The translations under genes and the position numbers were made by a program. Shown here one piece after another: positions 1 through 10,800 of a stretch of 64,000 nucleotides of DNA. Under the pieces are notes generated by a model. The model was not told the DNA's origin and ran no database searches. It saw only the letters and a list, made by a program, of their open reading frames with translations. This stretch comes from Marthasterias glacialis (taxonomy: Eukaryota; Echinodermata; Asteroidea; Forcipulatida; Asteriidae), in contig OU452227.1 of the NCBI GenBank assembly GCA_911728455.2, positions 10,635,110 to 10,699,109 on the forward strand. The letters are read 5' to 3'. Every line of letters begins with the position of its first letter. Position 1 is the first letter of the stretch.

Positions 1-478
1 CCTTGATTATTTCTAGGGTATTACTCCAAACTTTCTTGATTTCCTGGCTGTTCCAGCAAACTTCCCAGATTATTTCCAGGGTGTTACTGCAAACTTCCCT
101 GATTATTTCCAGGGTGTTACTGCAAACTTCCCTGATTATTTCCAGGGTGTTTCTGCAAACTTCCCTGATTATTTCCAGGGTGTTGCTGCAAACTTCCCTG
201 ATTATTTCCAGGGTGTTACAGCAAACTTCCCTACTTATTTCCAGGGTATTACTGCAAACTTCTCTGAGTATTTCCAGGGTGTTTCTGCAAACTTCCCAGA
301 TTATTTCCAGGGTGTTACTGCAAACTTCCCTGATTATTTCCAGGGTGTTACTGCAAACTTCCCTGATTATTTCCAGGGTGTTACAGCAAATTTCCCTGCT
401 TACTTCCAGGGTGTTACTGCAAACTTCCCTGATTATTTCCAGTGTGTTACAGCAAACTTTCCTGATTATTTCCTCCAA
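1..478. repeat. 33-bp minisatellite
   Basis: About 14 tandem copies of a 33-bp unit built round TGATTATTTCCAGGGTGTTA; the array runs off the left edge. The period is a multiple of three, so a long open frame (11-residue period) is kept, but there is no sign that it is translated. It lies downstream of the last visible FKBP exon, inside that gene's presumed AT-AC intron. Confidence 0.95.
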
Positions 479-1018
479 GTAGTACTATACTCAACCTTGT
501 TCCCAGGGGTGATCGATCTAACCGCGCCAGTTTTCTCATAATGCATTGTTCGCTCATAACCCCTGGAAGTGGTTAACTAAAATGTGCCAATATATAGCAC
601 ATTTTAATAAGGCCTGTGGCCGATCCACTCAAAGCGCGCGCTCAAGTATGGTAGCCCGCAAAAGAGGCATCAATTCATACAGCAACTGGTCCTTTCACAT
701 GATTTCGTGACATATGTAACTGTATACGGTTCAGGGTAACCGTGTAAAAACATGATTGATTTGAAGTGGAATCGCGCCAAAATACTTGCATTTTGACACG
801 CACCTTCTAAACGCCCTTCAAGCGCCTTACAAACGCTCGCAAGTTTTTTAACAAGCGTGTGCGCAAAGCAGTCACTTTTGGGAGCCAATCAGCTTTGTCT
901 TTCAGTACATCCCTACCAGGGGTTAGTGATGAGAGGTATCGATAAGGCGCTCTGCCCATGGTAGCGAGGCTGTACTATACTGTACCTTTATCTTCAATTC
1001 AGTTTTAAACAAGAAAAA
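479..1018. other. FKBP intron or flank, nothing recognised
   Basis: No exon, tRNA or clear repeat is visible. I searched the minus strand for the missing last FKBP exon and for a U12 branch site followed by AC, and found neither. Confidence 0.5.
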
Positions 1019-1030
1019 AAAAAAGGATAT
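1019..1030 (-). other. U12-type AT-AC splice donor
   Basis: Immediately after the codon bases TGG GG, the minus strand reads ATATCCTTTTTT, the consensus 5' splice site of minor-spliceosome AT-AC introns. No GT donor occurs where family homology stops. The matching acceptor is not visible. Confidence 0.72.
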
Positions 1031-4000
1031 CCCCAGGATGGAAATCCATTGGCACCGTAACCCTTCTCAGACCCGATGATCAGAATTGCATGCTCTCCCT
1101 TAGACATAGACATACAACCTTCATCCCATCCTGTTAACACAAGAGAGAATCCCCTTTTAAACATTTGTAAACAAGTTCTTATGGATCTGTTCTCACAAAA
1201 TAAGACGGTCCTTTTTCACAGCTCTCACCAGGAGTACGCATTCTCAGAACTATGCGTGCAGTACTGAGCTTGTGCGCGCAGGCTCAGAACTGTCAAAAAG
1301 GTCTGTTGTGTCTGCTGCCGCCAGCGTCTCAAAAGTCTCCCATTATATGGTAGTTTGAACCTCCTGTAGACAAGTTACACAGGTACCACAGACTACCACA
1401 AAGTAAAATTCCTTCTCTTTGTTCTCACAAAATAAGAACCTAGTCAAATAATGTCTGTCGATATATCAATAATACTCAAATACTATTTCTATAGAATAAA
1501 GGCATACGCCCTCTGTTGGCGCGATAACATACAAAAAAAATTGAAAAACAAAAATGAAAGAAATCTGATATTGACAGACGTTACAGTCAAATGAATGTGA
1601 TGAGAGGTAAAGTGCAGGCCTATAACTTTATACTCGAGAGGGCAAGGCCATTTTTAACTTTGCAAAGGGCACTTCCTTTGGAAAATCTTTAAGTCTATGG
1701 GAAACTTTTGAAGGGGCACCAAGGCCAAGACCAGTGCAACAGAGGCCATGGCCTCCATGCAATTCAGGGCCTGAAACTGAAACTAGACTCCAAAGGTGAT
1801 CTTAGAACTTTGTCTTGGAAAAATAGAATGCTCTGTGATTATCGAGGGAGGCTGGTTTTTGATGTTTCAATATTGATTTTATATCACTTCAAAATAGATT
1901 CTGCATGTAAGAGACATGCTACAATAAATTCTGCATGATAGACATAATACACTAAATTACACAAATTCTAAATAAACTAATGCACGGCAATGGTTGCTAT
2001 GGATAAGTTCACTGTTTACTGTGGCCTAGTAACTTTGTGGTGGTGCATTTGCTGTGGACTAATCTGAGCAGCTCGTTCACGGGCGTTTACACCACCACAG
2101 GTATGGCCGCCTCAGACACGCATTGACACACAAGCACTATGAATCCTCCATGCTGATTGGTATAAATGCACGGTTGACGCGCTTATATTATGTCGTGCAC
2201 GCATGCGGCTGCCACAGCTGCGGAGGTGTAAACGCCCATGAATGAGCTGCTCAGATTAGTGTATAGAATTCAGAAATGCTATGATCATATAGACTAATAT
2301 GAGCAGCTCGTTCATGGACGTTTACACCACCGCAGCTATGGCACTTTGAATCCTCCATGCTGATTGGTACATATGCGCGTGATGAGTGATTGTCGTGTCC
2401 TGCACGCGTGCAACGGCCATAGCTGCGGTTGTGTAGAACACCATAAACGAGCGCTGCTCGGATTAATGTATAGCTCCATGCTATAATCAAAACACTTCAA
2501 AGGAACCAATTTCATGAAGTACCAAGAATAGTCTTTATTTCAGCGTAGCTCGATTTCACAAAGCACTAAGATTTATCTCAGTTGTAATTTTTTCCCATAC
2601 ACTGATGTGTGTTGAGCACTGTATACTCAGTACTTTCCCGAGTCTTGGCATTTTCCTTGGGTAACGACCCCCGCCATTCTAGAGCAGATGTCTTACCAAC
2701 TCGACTACCGAGACTGCCCGGCAGCTAGAGGTAGTTCGAATCCTATTAGCAGCGGGTACCGCGACCATTAATAGATGTTAATTTTTTGCATCGGGGATAA
2801 AGAATATTAGTTGTAATTTTTTTTACCCATACACCGATGTGTGTTAAGCACTGTATACTCAGCACTTCCCCCATGTCCTGTGAAATAATATTCAAAGGCA
2901 TTTTCCTCGGGTGGGATTCGAAACCCACGTCCCACGCCATTCTAGAGCAGATGTCTTGTCAACCAGACAACCGAGACTGCCCGGTAGCTAGAGGCAGTTC
3001 AAATCCTATTGAAGATTTATCTTAAGATGAGCTGCCAATATCACCATAGTGATTTGTATTGTGACATCACACTTTGCTCCGCAAATAAGAGTGATACACA
3101 GCTTAAGAAAAATCTTAGCTCTTTGCGAAATCGACCCCGGCACAATTAAACAATAATTTGCTGAACAAAATGTTGCTAGTCTCATCTTTTATTCTAAATA
3201 AATACCTTTGATGACTTTACCCATTCCAACTGTGAAGGTAAATGGTTGCTGTCCAGGATCCCTAGTGCTGTAAAGAATGAAGAAAAATATGTTTTGTTTA
3301 AAGTCATCTCTAATGCCTCCCTTCCACTTAGAATATTAACCCCTGAATTTAAAGTAAAACTACTACAAGCCTTCATCATCAAAGAAGACACTCCAATGGG
3401 AGACTATTGGACGGTCCTTTTACCACAGTTCTCACTAGTAGTACGCATGCTCAGAACTGTGCGCGCAATACTGAGCTTGTGCGCGCATAATCAGAACTGT
3501 CAAAAAGGACCGTTGTGTCTGCTGCCGCCAGTGTCTCAAAAGTCTCCCATTATATGATAGTTTAAACCTCCTGTAGACAGGTTATACAGGTACCACAGAC
3601 TACCACAAAGTAAAATACCTTCTTGGCTAGCATTGGGTTCATGGGTTTCTTTTGTTTGTACAGCTTGCAATATGTGAAAACCCCATGGCTTGTGTATTAC
3701 CAAAGATTATAGAGCGCCGTAGGCGCAAGATGGGGAACTCTGGCTGAAATGTGAAATCTCACTGGACGCCATTTCGGCAAGTGACTCTATTGATACAACA
3801 CTGATACGCGCGGACCAATGTAGACGAGGACAATCGCTATCAATGGGAAACACAGGCATTCACTTGCCGAAATGGCACCCATGCGTATTTCACTTTCCAA
3901 CAGTAGATAAAGGCCCAGTTCTCCATCTTGCACCTACAGCGCTCTATAATCTTTGGTATTACTGACTAAGTCTCCACAGTTTCCTGTAGAATTTTGTGGC

Positions 4001-5746
4001 AAGGGCCAGTTGGGCAGGAGAGTGCACCGATAGTAAAAGGGTTTAATCATGTCAAACCTCTGTCAATAGTCTAATGCCTGGGATTAATTTTAACTGCATA
4101 CAGTTTTTTGAATGTGAATCCAACAAATTGTGTGTTTAACCAGTTGCTGCCAGGAATCTTCAATTTGTTCTCAAAATTGCTGGATTAATTTTTCTTTGAG
4201 AGTACACCTGGCACAAAGAAACCTTGACTTGAAAAAGCCAAGAAAACAAAGATTCTCTTTATAGCACCAGGATTTTTGTTTTCACTATCCAGAAAATGTC
4301 AAATAAAGGCACCATGAATTGCAAAACCTTGGCCGTGAGCTATGGTCGAGGATTGGTACTAAACATGGAACCAAGGCTCGATCCCAGGTTAACTCTGACT
4401 TACCTCCATTGAGCCTAAATACAATAAATAAACAATGGTGGAAGCCTCTCGATGTCTCGTAATCCTCTTCTTGGAACAAAAGGACAAAGGTCTGGAATCA
4501 GGGATTACACAATAAACCCTGCAGTATGGCGGAAAATTGGCAAAATATTCAAAACCATGTTTCCTCATTATGTGGGTGAAACAAAGTGTTACTATGCGTG
4601 TGAGAGTCTGTGAATGCTTAGTAATGGAAAATCTGGGCAACCTTTGTTCCAATATTCCGTGTTTAAACGTCGCCCCCTCACGGTTTCAGACAATATTTTC
4701 ACGTATACACGACATCCAGCATCTACTGGTTAACCAGTTGAAAACGGATGATGTGAATACACGTAAATATTTCCCCTTCCTGGAAACGGAAGCCGTGTAA
4801 AGACGCCATTATGTAATTTTGGACCGGTAGAGCAAAGGTCACCCGGTCAATCAACTATGGAGCGTGCACAGACCACATACATGCCGTCTAACGCTTCATT
4901 TCATACACACAAGGGAAAAAAAAGATCTTATAAATACTGGCATTTTGTGACTATTCAGAGGCATTTTTTGTGTAATCACCGATTACAGACCTTTGTCCTA
5001 TTGTTCCAAGAGGAGGGTTATGAGACATCAAGAGGATTCCACCATTGTTCATTTATTGTATTTTGGCTGGCTGGAGGCAAGTCAGAGCATGGTCAGAGTG
5101 AGCTGGCAATCGCGCCATGGTTCCGTGTTTAGTACCAATCCTATGCCGTAGGTAATGACCAATGTTTTGCAAATCACGGTGTGAGGATTTGACATGTTCT
5201 CAGTCAAGTTCTTGGATGATCCAATAAAGAGAATCTTTGTTCTCTTGGCATTGTCAAGTCAGGGTTTCTTTGTGCCAGCGGTACCCTCAAAGAAAAAAAG
5301 ATTCCGGCATTTCCGCCAAAAGAATTCCGCCAGGGGGACTGGAAAAAAAAAAAAAAAATATCCCACACTGATTAAGATGGTTCTGAAAAGAGTTGGAATG
5401 GAAGGGGCTGGTAGAGGCCAATAAGTTGATTTAAAATTGAGAGGATTGTCTCGTGAAAAATTACAAATATTCAGTGTACTTAGATCTTTACAAGCTGGGG
5501 AAAAAGTTTCTTCGCATCAAGTTTTGATAGAGTATTCGATCATTTTATCAAAAAGATATAAACAAATATCAGAAAATTTAATTAAAAATTTGCATATCTG
5601 TACCTCCAGAATTTCTTAGGGGGGTTGCCAGCGAGTGAGCCTACACAGTGGACAGTTATGTCTGTTCCTTTTTGGACTAATGTAGGCCCTCCTTGGCGCA
5701 GAGTCATCTTTGTCACACCCTTAGACACATTTACAGGCTCTGCCAT
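1031..5746 (-). CDS. FKBP12-type peptidyl-prolyl isomerase, 3' partial
   Basis: Cytosolic FKBP folds catalyse cis-trans isomerisation of Xaa-Pro bonds and bind FK506 and rapamycin. Three exons join in frame: 5604-5746 (start at 5746, residues 1-47), 3206-3267 and 1031-1130, giving 101 codons plus two bases. Landmarks are DITVHC near residue 29, KKFWSTRDPGQQPF at 44-57, VIKGWDEG at 66-73 and GYGANGFPSWG at the visible end, all in family order. The usual last 15-20 residues (the PPN..L.FEIEL strand) are missing and should lie left of the window. Trp stands where human FKBP12 has Asp37, as in plant FKBP12. The first two donors are GT; the third reads ATATCCTTTT, a U12 AT-AC donor. Which vertebrate FKBP is the ortholog is unclear. 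FKBP identity is firm; the last splice is strong inference. Confidence 0.88.
1204..1409. repeat. Direct repeat, GGGAGACT foldback family, copy 1
   Basis: About 206 bp closely matching 3410-3616 in the same orientation, including GTCTGCTGCCGCCAG and AAAGTCTCCCATTATATG. A third, symmetric member lies at 47040-47183. Confidence 0.8.
1617..1777 (-). repeat. Dispersed repeat (GGCCTTGCCCTCTC family)
   Basis: Inverted relative to related copies at 50545-50690 and 61075-61240, with a partial one at 60838-61002. Shared blocks include CCCTGGTCTTGGCCTTGGTG and AAATGGCCTTGCCCTCTC. Confidence 0.75.
2059..2259. mobile_element. MITE (CTAATCTGAGCAGCTC ends), copy 1
   Basis: About 200 bp with imperfect inverted ends CTAATCTGAGCAGCTCGTTC and the complement of GAGCTGCTCAGATTAG; subterminal GTTTACACCACC / GGTGTAAAC also pair. 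Other copies are at 2294-2466 and 50142-50336, the last with an 8-bp target duplication. Confidence 0.8.
2294..2466. mobile_element. MITE (CTAATCTGAGCAGCTC ends), copy 2
   Basis: Second member of the family, 34 bp after copy 1, shorter in the middle and more diverged at its right end. Confidence 0.7.
2581..2772 (-). mobile_element. tRNA-derived SINE, family T
   Basis: On the minus strand it reads as a tRNA-like head followed by a body ending in ATCAGTGTATGGG. Copies at 2812-3010, 29285-29412, 42786-42925 and 62918-63100 show the B box GGGTTCGAATCCCACC and A-box region TAGTTGGTAAGACA more clearly. Confidence 0.8.
2812..3010 (-). mobile_element. tRNA-derived SINE, family T
   Basis: A second copy in the same orientation, directly after the first. 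The body ends with the complement of CACCGATGTGTGTTAAGCAC. Confidence 0.8.
3394..3616. mobile_element. GGGAGACT foldback family, copy 2
   Basis: Ends AATGGGAGACT and AGTCTCCCATT are inverted (3394 to about 3556); the remainder up to 3616 matches the flank of the copy at 1204-1409, so the two represent a larger duplication. Confidence 0.75.
3700..3956. mobile_element. Foldback MITE with 5-bp target duplication
   Basis: Inverted ends CCAAAGATTATAGAGCGC and GCGCTCTATAATCTTTGG with a 257-bp span; arms continue imperfectly (CAAGATGGGGAACT / AGTTCTCCATCTTG). Flanked by TATTA at 3695-3699 and 3957-3961. Confidence 0.85.
4140..4729 (+). mobile_element. piggyBac-like MITE, copy A
   Basis: Starts CCAGTTGCTGCCAGG and ends CATCTACTGG, with TTAA on both sides (4136-4139, 4730-4733). 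A sister copy of almost equal length is at 23936-24524. No transposase is encoded; the family assignment rests on TTAA and terminal symmetry. Confidence 0.8.
4734..5342 (-). mobile_element. piggyBac-like MITE, copy B, inverted
   Basis: The same family in the opposite orientation, sharing the TTAA at 4730-4733 with copy A. Its far end is GACTGG followed by a run of A, so the outer TTAA is lost. Confidence 0.75.
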
Positions 5747-5892
5747 GGTTGAGACAATTTCTGGGAAAGATAAAAACCTTATTATTTGTAATTTTATTGT
5801 CACCATGATTAAATCAGTCACGTTGCATCGCAGTGCGAAAACATTACACTATAGAAATAATGTATAAATCGAAAACGTAATTTGTTCAATTA

Positions 5893-5991
5893 ATAATAAT
5901 CATAATAAAATATAACATAATTGTGCTTTCTACAGGCGTTTGCTCTCGATTGACTCATTAAATACATTTTCAATCGAGTCTTTAACCCTCC
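5893..5991 (+). repeat. Fragment of the GCGCTTTCTACGAGCATTCGC repeat
   Basis: Matches units at 6697-6789, 6803-6899 and 6908-6950: an AATAATAAT start, TGCTTTCTAC, then TTTTCAATCGAGTCTT. It is cut on the right by the TTAA element at 5996-6408. Confidence 0.7.
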
Positions 5992-5995
5992 TGTG

Positions 5996-6408
5996 CATTT
6001 GTTCCACAAACTTCCACAAAATTGCCTACCCCTTACATCCGTGGTGCATTTGAATGCTTTCCACAAACTTTTGCATGTTCTTCTGAAGAGTAGTGCACAA
6101 GTACCACAAATTTCCACAGTGAAATGAAAAGAAGTCCCACACTGAACAGTTACTGCTGGACTATGTGGAACTGACCTGCTATGCTCACACAGTCTCTTTT
6201 TTTCCAGATGCCATGGGACTACATGTATGTGGTTTATAGGTTCTTCAAAATTCCATAGTTTTACTTTGTGGAAGCGGACCAAAATTCCACAATTGTTGTG
6301 GAATTGTGTGGAATTGCATTGTGTTCTACAGCAGAACACATGTTCTTCAAAATTGGAATTCCGTGGAATGAATGGGTTTTTGAACAAAGTGCACTGACTG
6401 TAGGAGGG
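5996..6408. mobile_element. piggyBac-like MITE, CCCTCCT ends
   Basis: A 413-bp element with ends CCCTCCTGTGC and GTAGGAGGG, flanked by TTAA at 5992-5995 and 6409-6412. CCC ends plus a TTAA target are the piggyBac hallmark. The interior is rich in CCACAAA/TTTGTGG motifs. It sits inside the repeat that begins at 5893. Confidence 0.82.
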
Positions 6409-6474
6409 TTAATGATTTAATAATACTAATAATAATAATAAAAATTTACAGCACGCACATATCCACCCTGCTGG

Positions 6475-6672
6475 GCGCTCAAGGCGTTGAGACAAAGAAA
6501 AACAAGAATGCAAACAACAACAAACAAAGCAATTACAACTGAACACCCTCAACGAAGACTTGTGACATAAGATGAGTTTTAATAGCAACTTAAATCTAGT
6601 TAGACTTTTACAAGATTTGAGTTCAGAAGGAAGATGATTCCAGAGTCTCGGAGCAGCTACAGAAAAAGATAT
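6475..6672 (-). mobile_element. LINE fragment, reverse-transcriptase C-terminal region
   Basis: The minus strand encodes FSVAAPRLWNHLPSELK followed by a FKLLLKL-type stretch, the conserved end of ORF2 in CR1/L2-like non-LTR elements. A TAA-rich tail follows at 6420-6440. It is only a 3' remnant. Confidence 0.7.
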
Positions 6673-6696
6673 CACCAGGATTTGATGGAGGGTGAG

Positions 6697-6955
6697 TCAC
6701 AATAATAATAATTACATTTATACAGCGCTTTCTATGAGCATTCGCTCTTGAGTGTCAAAATAAATATGTTTTCAATCGAGTCTTGAATGAGTTTATGGAG
6801 GGTGAGTCACAATGATTATAATCACATTTATATAGCGCTTTGTACGAGCATTCGCTCTTGATTGTCTGAATAAATACAATTTCAATTGAGTCTTGAATGA
6901 GTTGATAGAGTTACAATGATAATAATTACATTTATATAGCCCTTTCTACGACGAA
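6697..6955 (+). repeat. Tandem copies of the GCGCTTTCTACGAGC repeat
   Basis: Two nearly full units of about 100 bp and a partial third, each with ATAATTACATTTATA, a GCGCTTTCTAYGAGCATTCGC core and an end near GAGTCTTGAATGAGTT. Confidence 0.8.
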
Positions 6956-7045
6956 AACTGTTGCAGACACCAAATTGTTTGTGTTGTAGTCATTTCTTTA
7001 TAATAAAAATATTTAAATAGGAGTTCATCCATCTTTTCATCAGTT

Positions 7046-7160
7046 TTATAGAGGGTATGCACAGCCTTTTTCCTACAGTAAACTTAGCTTACGGCTGTTT
7101 TGACCAATGAGGGCGCTGCTTGTACATATCTCTATGGAGTATGGGTCTCATAAAGTCAGA
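7046..7160. repeat. Dispersed repeat, inverted match of 27630-27752
   Basis: AGAGGGTATGCACAGCC, TTTTTCCTACAGTAAACTTA and the GAGGGCGCT region reappear inverted at 27630-27752; probably a short nonautonomous DNA element. Confidence 0.65.
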
Positions 7161-7844
7161 CACTTTATAGGTCTACTCAACTCTAGGCCCTACAATCAGT
7201 CTTATTTCCATCGGTCTCGTTTCATTGATCATTCCATGAAAAATACCGATTGATCGATAAAGAAGACCCAGCAAAAGACTGATCAATGTGTTGATGTTAT
7301 TTATGTCTTCTCTTTGGCGTTCCATAGGAAAGCAGCCAAAGGGCATCATGCAAGAATGGAATGAGATTGAAAATGACGAGCATGATGAGGAAGAAAACCT
7401 CAGGCTCATTGTGTCTATTTTTAAACATCAATTTTATACTTCATGTAAATCACAAAAAGGCAATACTATTTACACAAATTACACACAGCATTTCCAAATT
7501 CACTTTGTAAGTTTGCAGTTTTCCCCAGAAGACCCCAATATTCCTTACCGTGATCTTTTCAGTTCACCCTGAAAAATTCGCACAGCAGTCGACACCCAAA
7601 TCAACAATTAAATAGAGGGTAATAACTTCGTACATTGTGTTTGCTCTACTCCTCATTGTCTCTTGCGTACTTATTAATTCTCACCTGAGAACGAACTTGT
7701 TCGCAGGACTAACCCGACTTAACTATGCAATCTACTATCGCGCTTCCAAAAAGGGCCAGACTAATTTTCATTTGGACCCCAAACAAAATCCCAACAGCGG
7801 TAGAATTGAAATTAGTTTTTAATTTCTCACGAAATTTTTAAGTA
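7161..7844. other. Intergenic, presumed HAUS2 promoter side
   Basis: No exon or repeat recognised. It is the right part of the 2.1-kb gap between the divergent FKBP and HAUS2 genes. A 5' UTR exon could be here but cannot be placed. Confidence 0.4.
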
Positions 7845-10800
7845 ATGGAGCGTAATGACTCAAGCTCTTTTCAGTTTCAGGTTTCAAATCCTTGGATCTC
7901 AGAAGAACGAACGACTGCTGCTGTATGTAATGCCATTCGTCTCGCAGAGAGAACTGGCCACTTAAAATCGGTAAGAATGCGGATAGCCGAATAGTTACGA
8001 TAATCGTAACGGTGCACCATCGTAACCCCTCCATCCTCCCGACGGTCTCCGACCGTCGGGAGGATGGAGGGTTACGATTATCGCAACCCGAACGTCAACG
8101 CACTGACTAACGTTAGAGTAGTCGTCGTACGGTAGTCCGCTACATATACTGTACGTCTACTACACTTACACTCAGTCAGTGTTGACAGTGTCAGTGTGAC
8201 TGTGATTGTGAATTTAAAACTGGCTTGGCAAAAATTTGCCCTGTTACTTTAGTGTTATAAGTCTACTTTTTGTTTCGGATTGTAAATTTTATGGCAAAAT
8301 GCCGTATCCGGCTGCCATTTTATGTCCCTTAATTATAAGTTAATTTAGCCTAAACAAATGTCAAGTTATTTTTTTATATCCTTACCTGTCCAGAAAGGTT
8401 GACAGAATTCAGAATGTATAACTCCAGTCCTAGTCTAGAGAGGAACAGGCACTTTGAACGATTAGGCCTACAAAGTGTGGAAATCATGAAAAAAAAAAAA
8501 CATTTTCACATTTATGTTGGGCTTGACAACACTACTTGCAGCTAGTTGACATGGTTGATGGGTACAACAAAATTAAGCAAAACTTCACATTGGATTTTGA
8601 CCAATTTTGATTAATACACCGATTTTTGTCATCTTTTCCTTTGAAGAGGCGTGATGAAACAATTGGTGAGATGGTGCAGTCCTTACAAGACAACTCACCA
8701 TCACTGCATCTCATAAGGCAGCTCAGAGAAATGTCAGAGAGAGGTCAACAGCTAGATAAGGTAGGGTCAGGGTCAAGCCATGGGTGAGGGTAGGACCTTG
8801 ACCAAAAGGAAAAAAGGTTGAATGGCTTCTGACTGGCACCCCCCTCCCCTCCCGAACAAAGATATTTATAAAATAGGGAGACTGCCAGGGCTGGATAGCT
8901 CAGTTGGTAGAGCGCCGGTACGTTAAACCGGTGGTCACAGGTTCAAATCCCGCTCCAGCCAATTTTTCTTTGTTCACCCCAAAAATGATTTAAAAAATTT
9001 ACCCAGTCAGTTTCCCTTGTGGTTTATTGCTTGTTATAAAAAAAAAGGGACACATTTTCAAATTTATCAAACGGTGTTTTCATGACATTGTAAAATAACT
9101 ACAACTGCAAAAGCGGAGAGTTTATAGTATATAAACAGGTTGGTACTTTTTCCTGATCAAAAATTTTTGTAGGGAACCTTTTGACAGCTGTGACCCCTGT
9201 CAGTCACAGTGCTTTCCACGGAATCTCAGGCTTATAGGGGGAAAACTGTATTTTTGTGAAAGCTTCAAAGCTGTGCTGATTGTTAACATATTAATTCATG
9301 ATAGACTAAAAAACTGAATGGTCTACTTTCCCGGATTTGAAAATCTGTAATCAGCCTGCCTTTCTCATTTTATGTGTTATTAAATTTTATTTTGAACAGA
9401 CAAACAATGACATTCAGTGTCGACTGATGGACAAGGAGACTAGAGATATTACACATCTTGATGTCATCGGTAAGAATCCATTGACGCAAACGAATATCCA
9501 TTTAATGGGCATGTATCAGGCAGTTTTAAAATAAGCATCGAAGTGCCCTACACTATTGTTACCCATATACATGCATACAGGCCCAATCGTCCATCTCAAC
9601 TGCTTAGGAGTATGCAGCCCTGACTGTCAAATTAGAGCACATGCAGCTTATCAACCACAACAGCACTAACAGTCTCTACACGTAAGCCATTTGTGAGTTA
9701 GATTTGAATAATATTTGGTACAATGTCTTGCTTAGTCACAAGTTACCGCTTCAATTTGAATTCCTCAGACTAAAGAGACAGTTGCTGTGTCACATGATTC
9801 GGGGCAAGCTTTTGTATAGCAGCCTCCAGATGAGCAAACCCTGGTACCACTGTGCCGTAGACATTTTTGTTCAGAATTGCGTATGGGTGTTGACAAAAGC
9901 GTGCCCCAAACCATGTGATGTAGCAACTGTCTCAAATAGTCAGAGGAATTTACACTTCAGCAGTAACTTGTAACTAAGCAAGTCATTGTACCAGACATTT
10001 TCAAATTTAACTCGCAAATGGCTTATTATATCCAAGATCAAAACTAGAAATATGGATACCATAATCAGAGGAGGGGGCAAGGGAGGCAGGAGCCCTCTTG
10101 CCCCCCCCCAAAAAAAAATGAGATCGAAAAAATGCACACATGAATGGTTTGATACATTAATTAGCCCTCCCCCAAAAAATAATGACCATAAGAATTCTCG
10201 TTAAACAATATGCATTTCTCAATGAGCCTCAAAGGGATCAGATAATTTTGGCCTTACAGCATCAATTTAGTTCCATTGACTAAAGCCGAGTTCGCATTGG
10301 ACTTAAAATTTCTTAAATTACCCATTTACTTGATTAGTTTACCCCCCAAAAGTCCAATGTGAACACAGCTTTAGTTCCATTGACTGATAGTTTAGAACAA
10401 TTAAAGTGGGGGAAGATAGATGACCATGTTAGGTGACCATATTTGGAGCATTGAAAGAATTGTACCAAAACTTCCCAGAGGAAATGTTGAACCTTTCCCC
10501 TTTGTCTGCAGATTCCAAGGTTTCACAGCTGGACACATTGACCGCACACCTTCAAGCCATCGTTCAGAGCAAGGACCACCTGATAAACCGTCTCCAGCAA
10601 CCCTTCGTAGGTGACTTCCTCAAGGTAGAGGCCATCTACCACAGGCATGTGAAAGAGCTCTTCCCATTGGCTGCCTCGAGTCTAGCAGAACTCAACAGTA
10701 ACCTGGAAACCATCCAATGGGCAAGCGACTTTAACATGAAGGACGGGAGAATGGTGAGTTATTTGAAGATGCTTCGTCAACTATTAAATCACCCTTCTCT

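Noticed and set aside
1-478. CRISPR-like array
   Set aside because: The units are contiguous 33-bp repeats without unique spacers, in animal DNA.
479-1018. Last exon of the FKBP gene
   Set aside because: Minus-strand peptides here do not match the PPN..L.FEIEL ending, and no U12 branch and AC acceptor were seen.
8886-8961. Possible functional tRNA gene with a GTT-like anticodon
   Set aside because: The acceptor stem is perfect, but the T stem has mismatches, position 33 is C, and the same head with the same non-tRNA body recurs at 46495 and 49333. It is a SINE.
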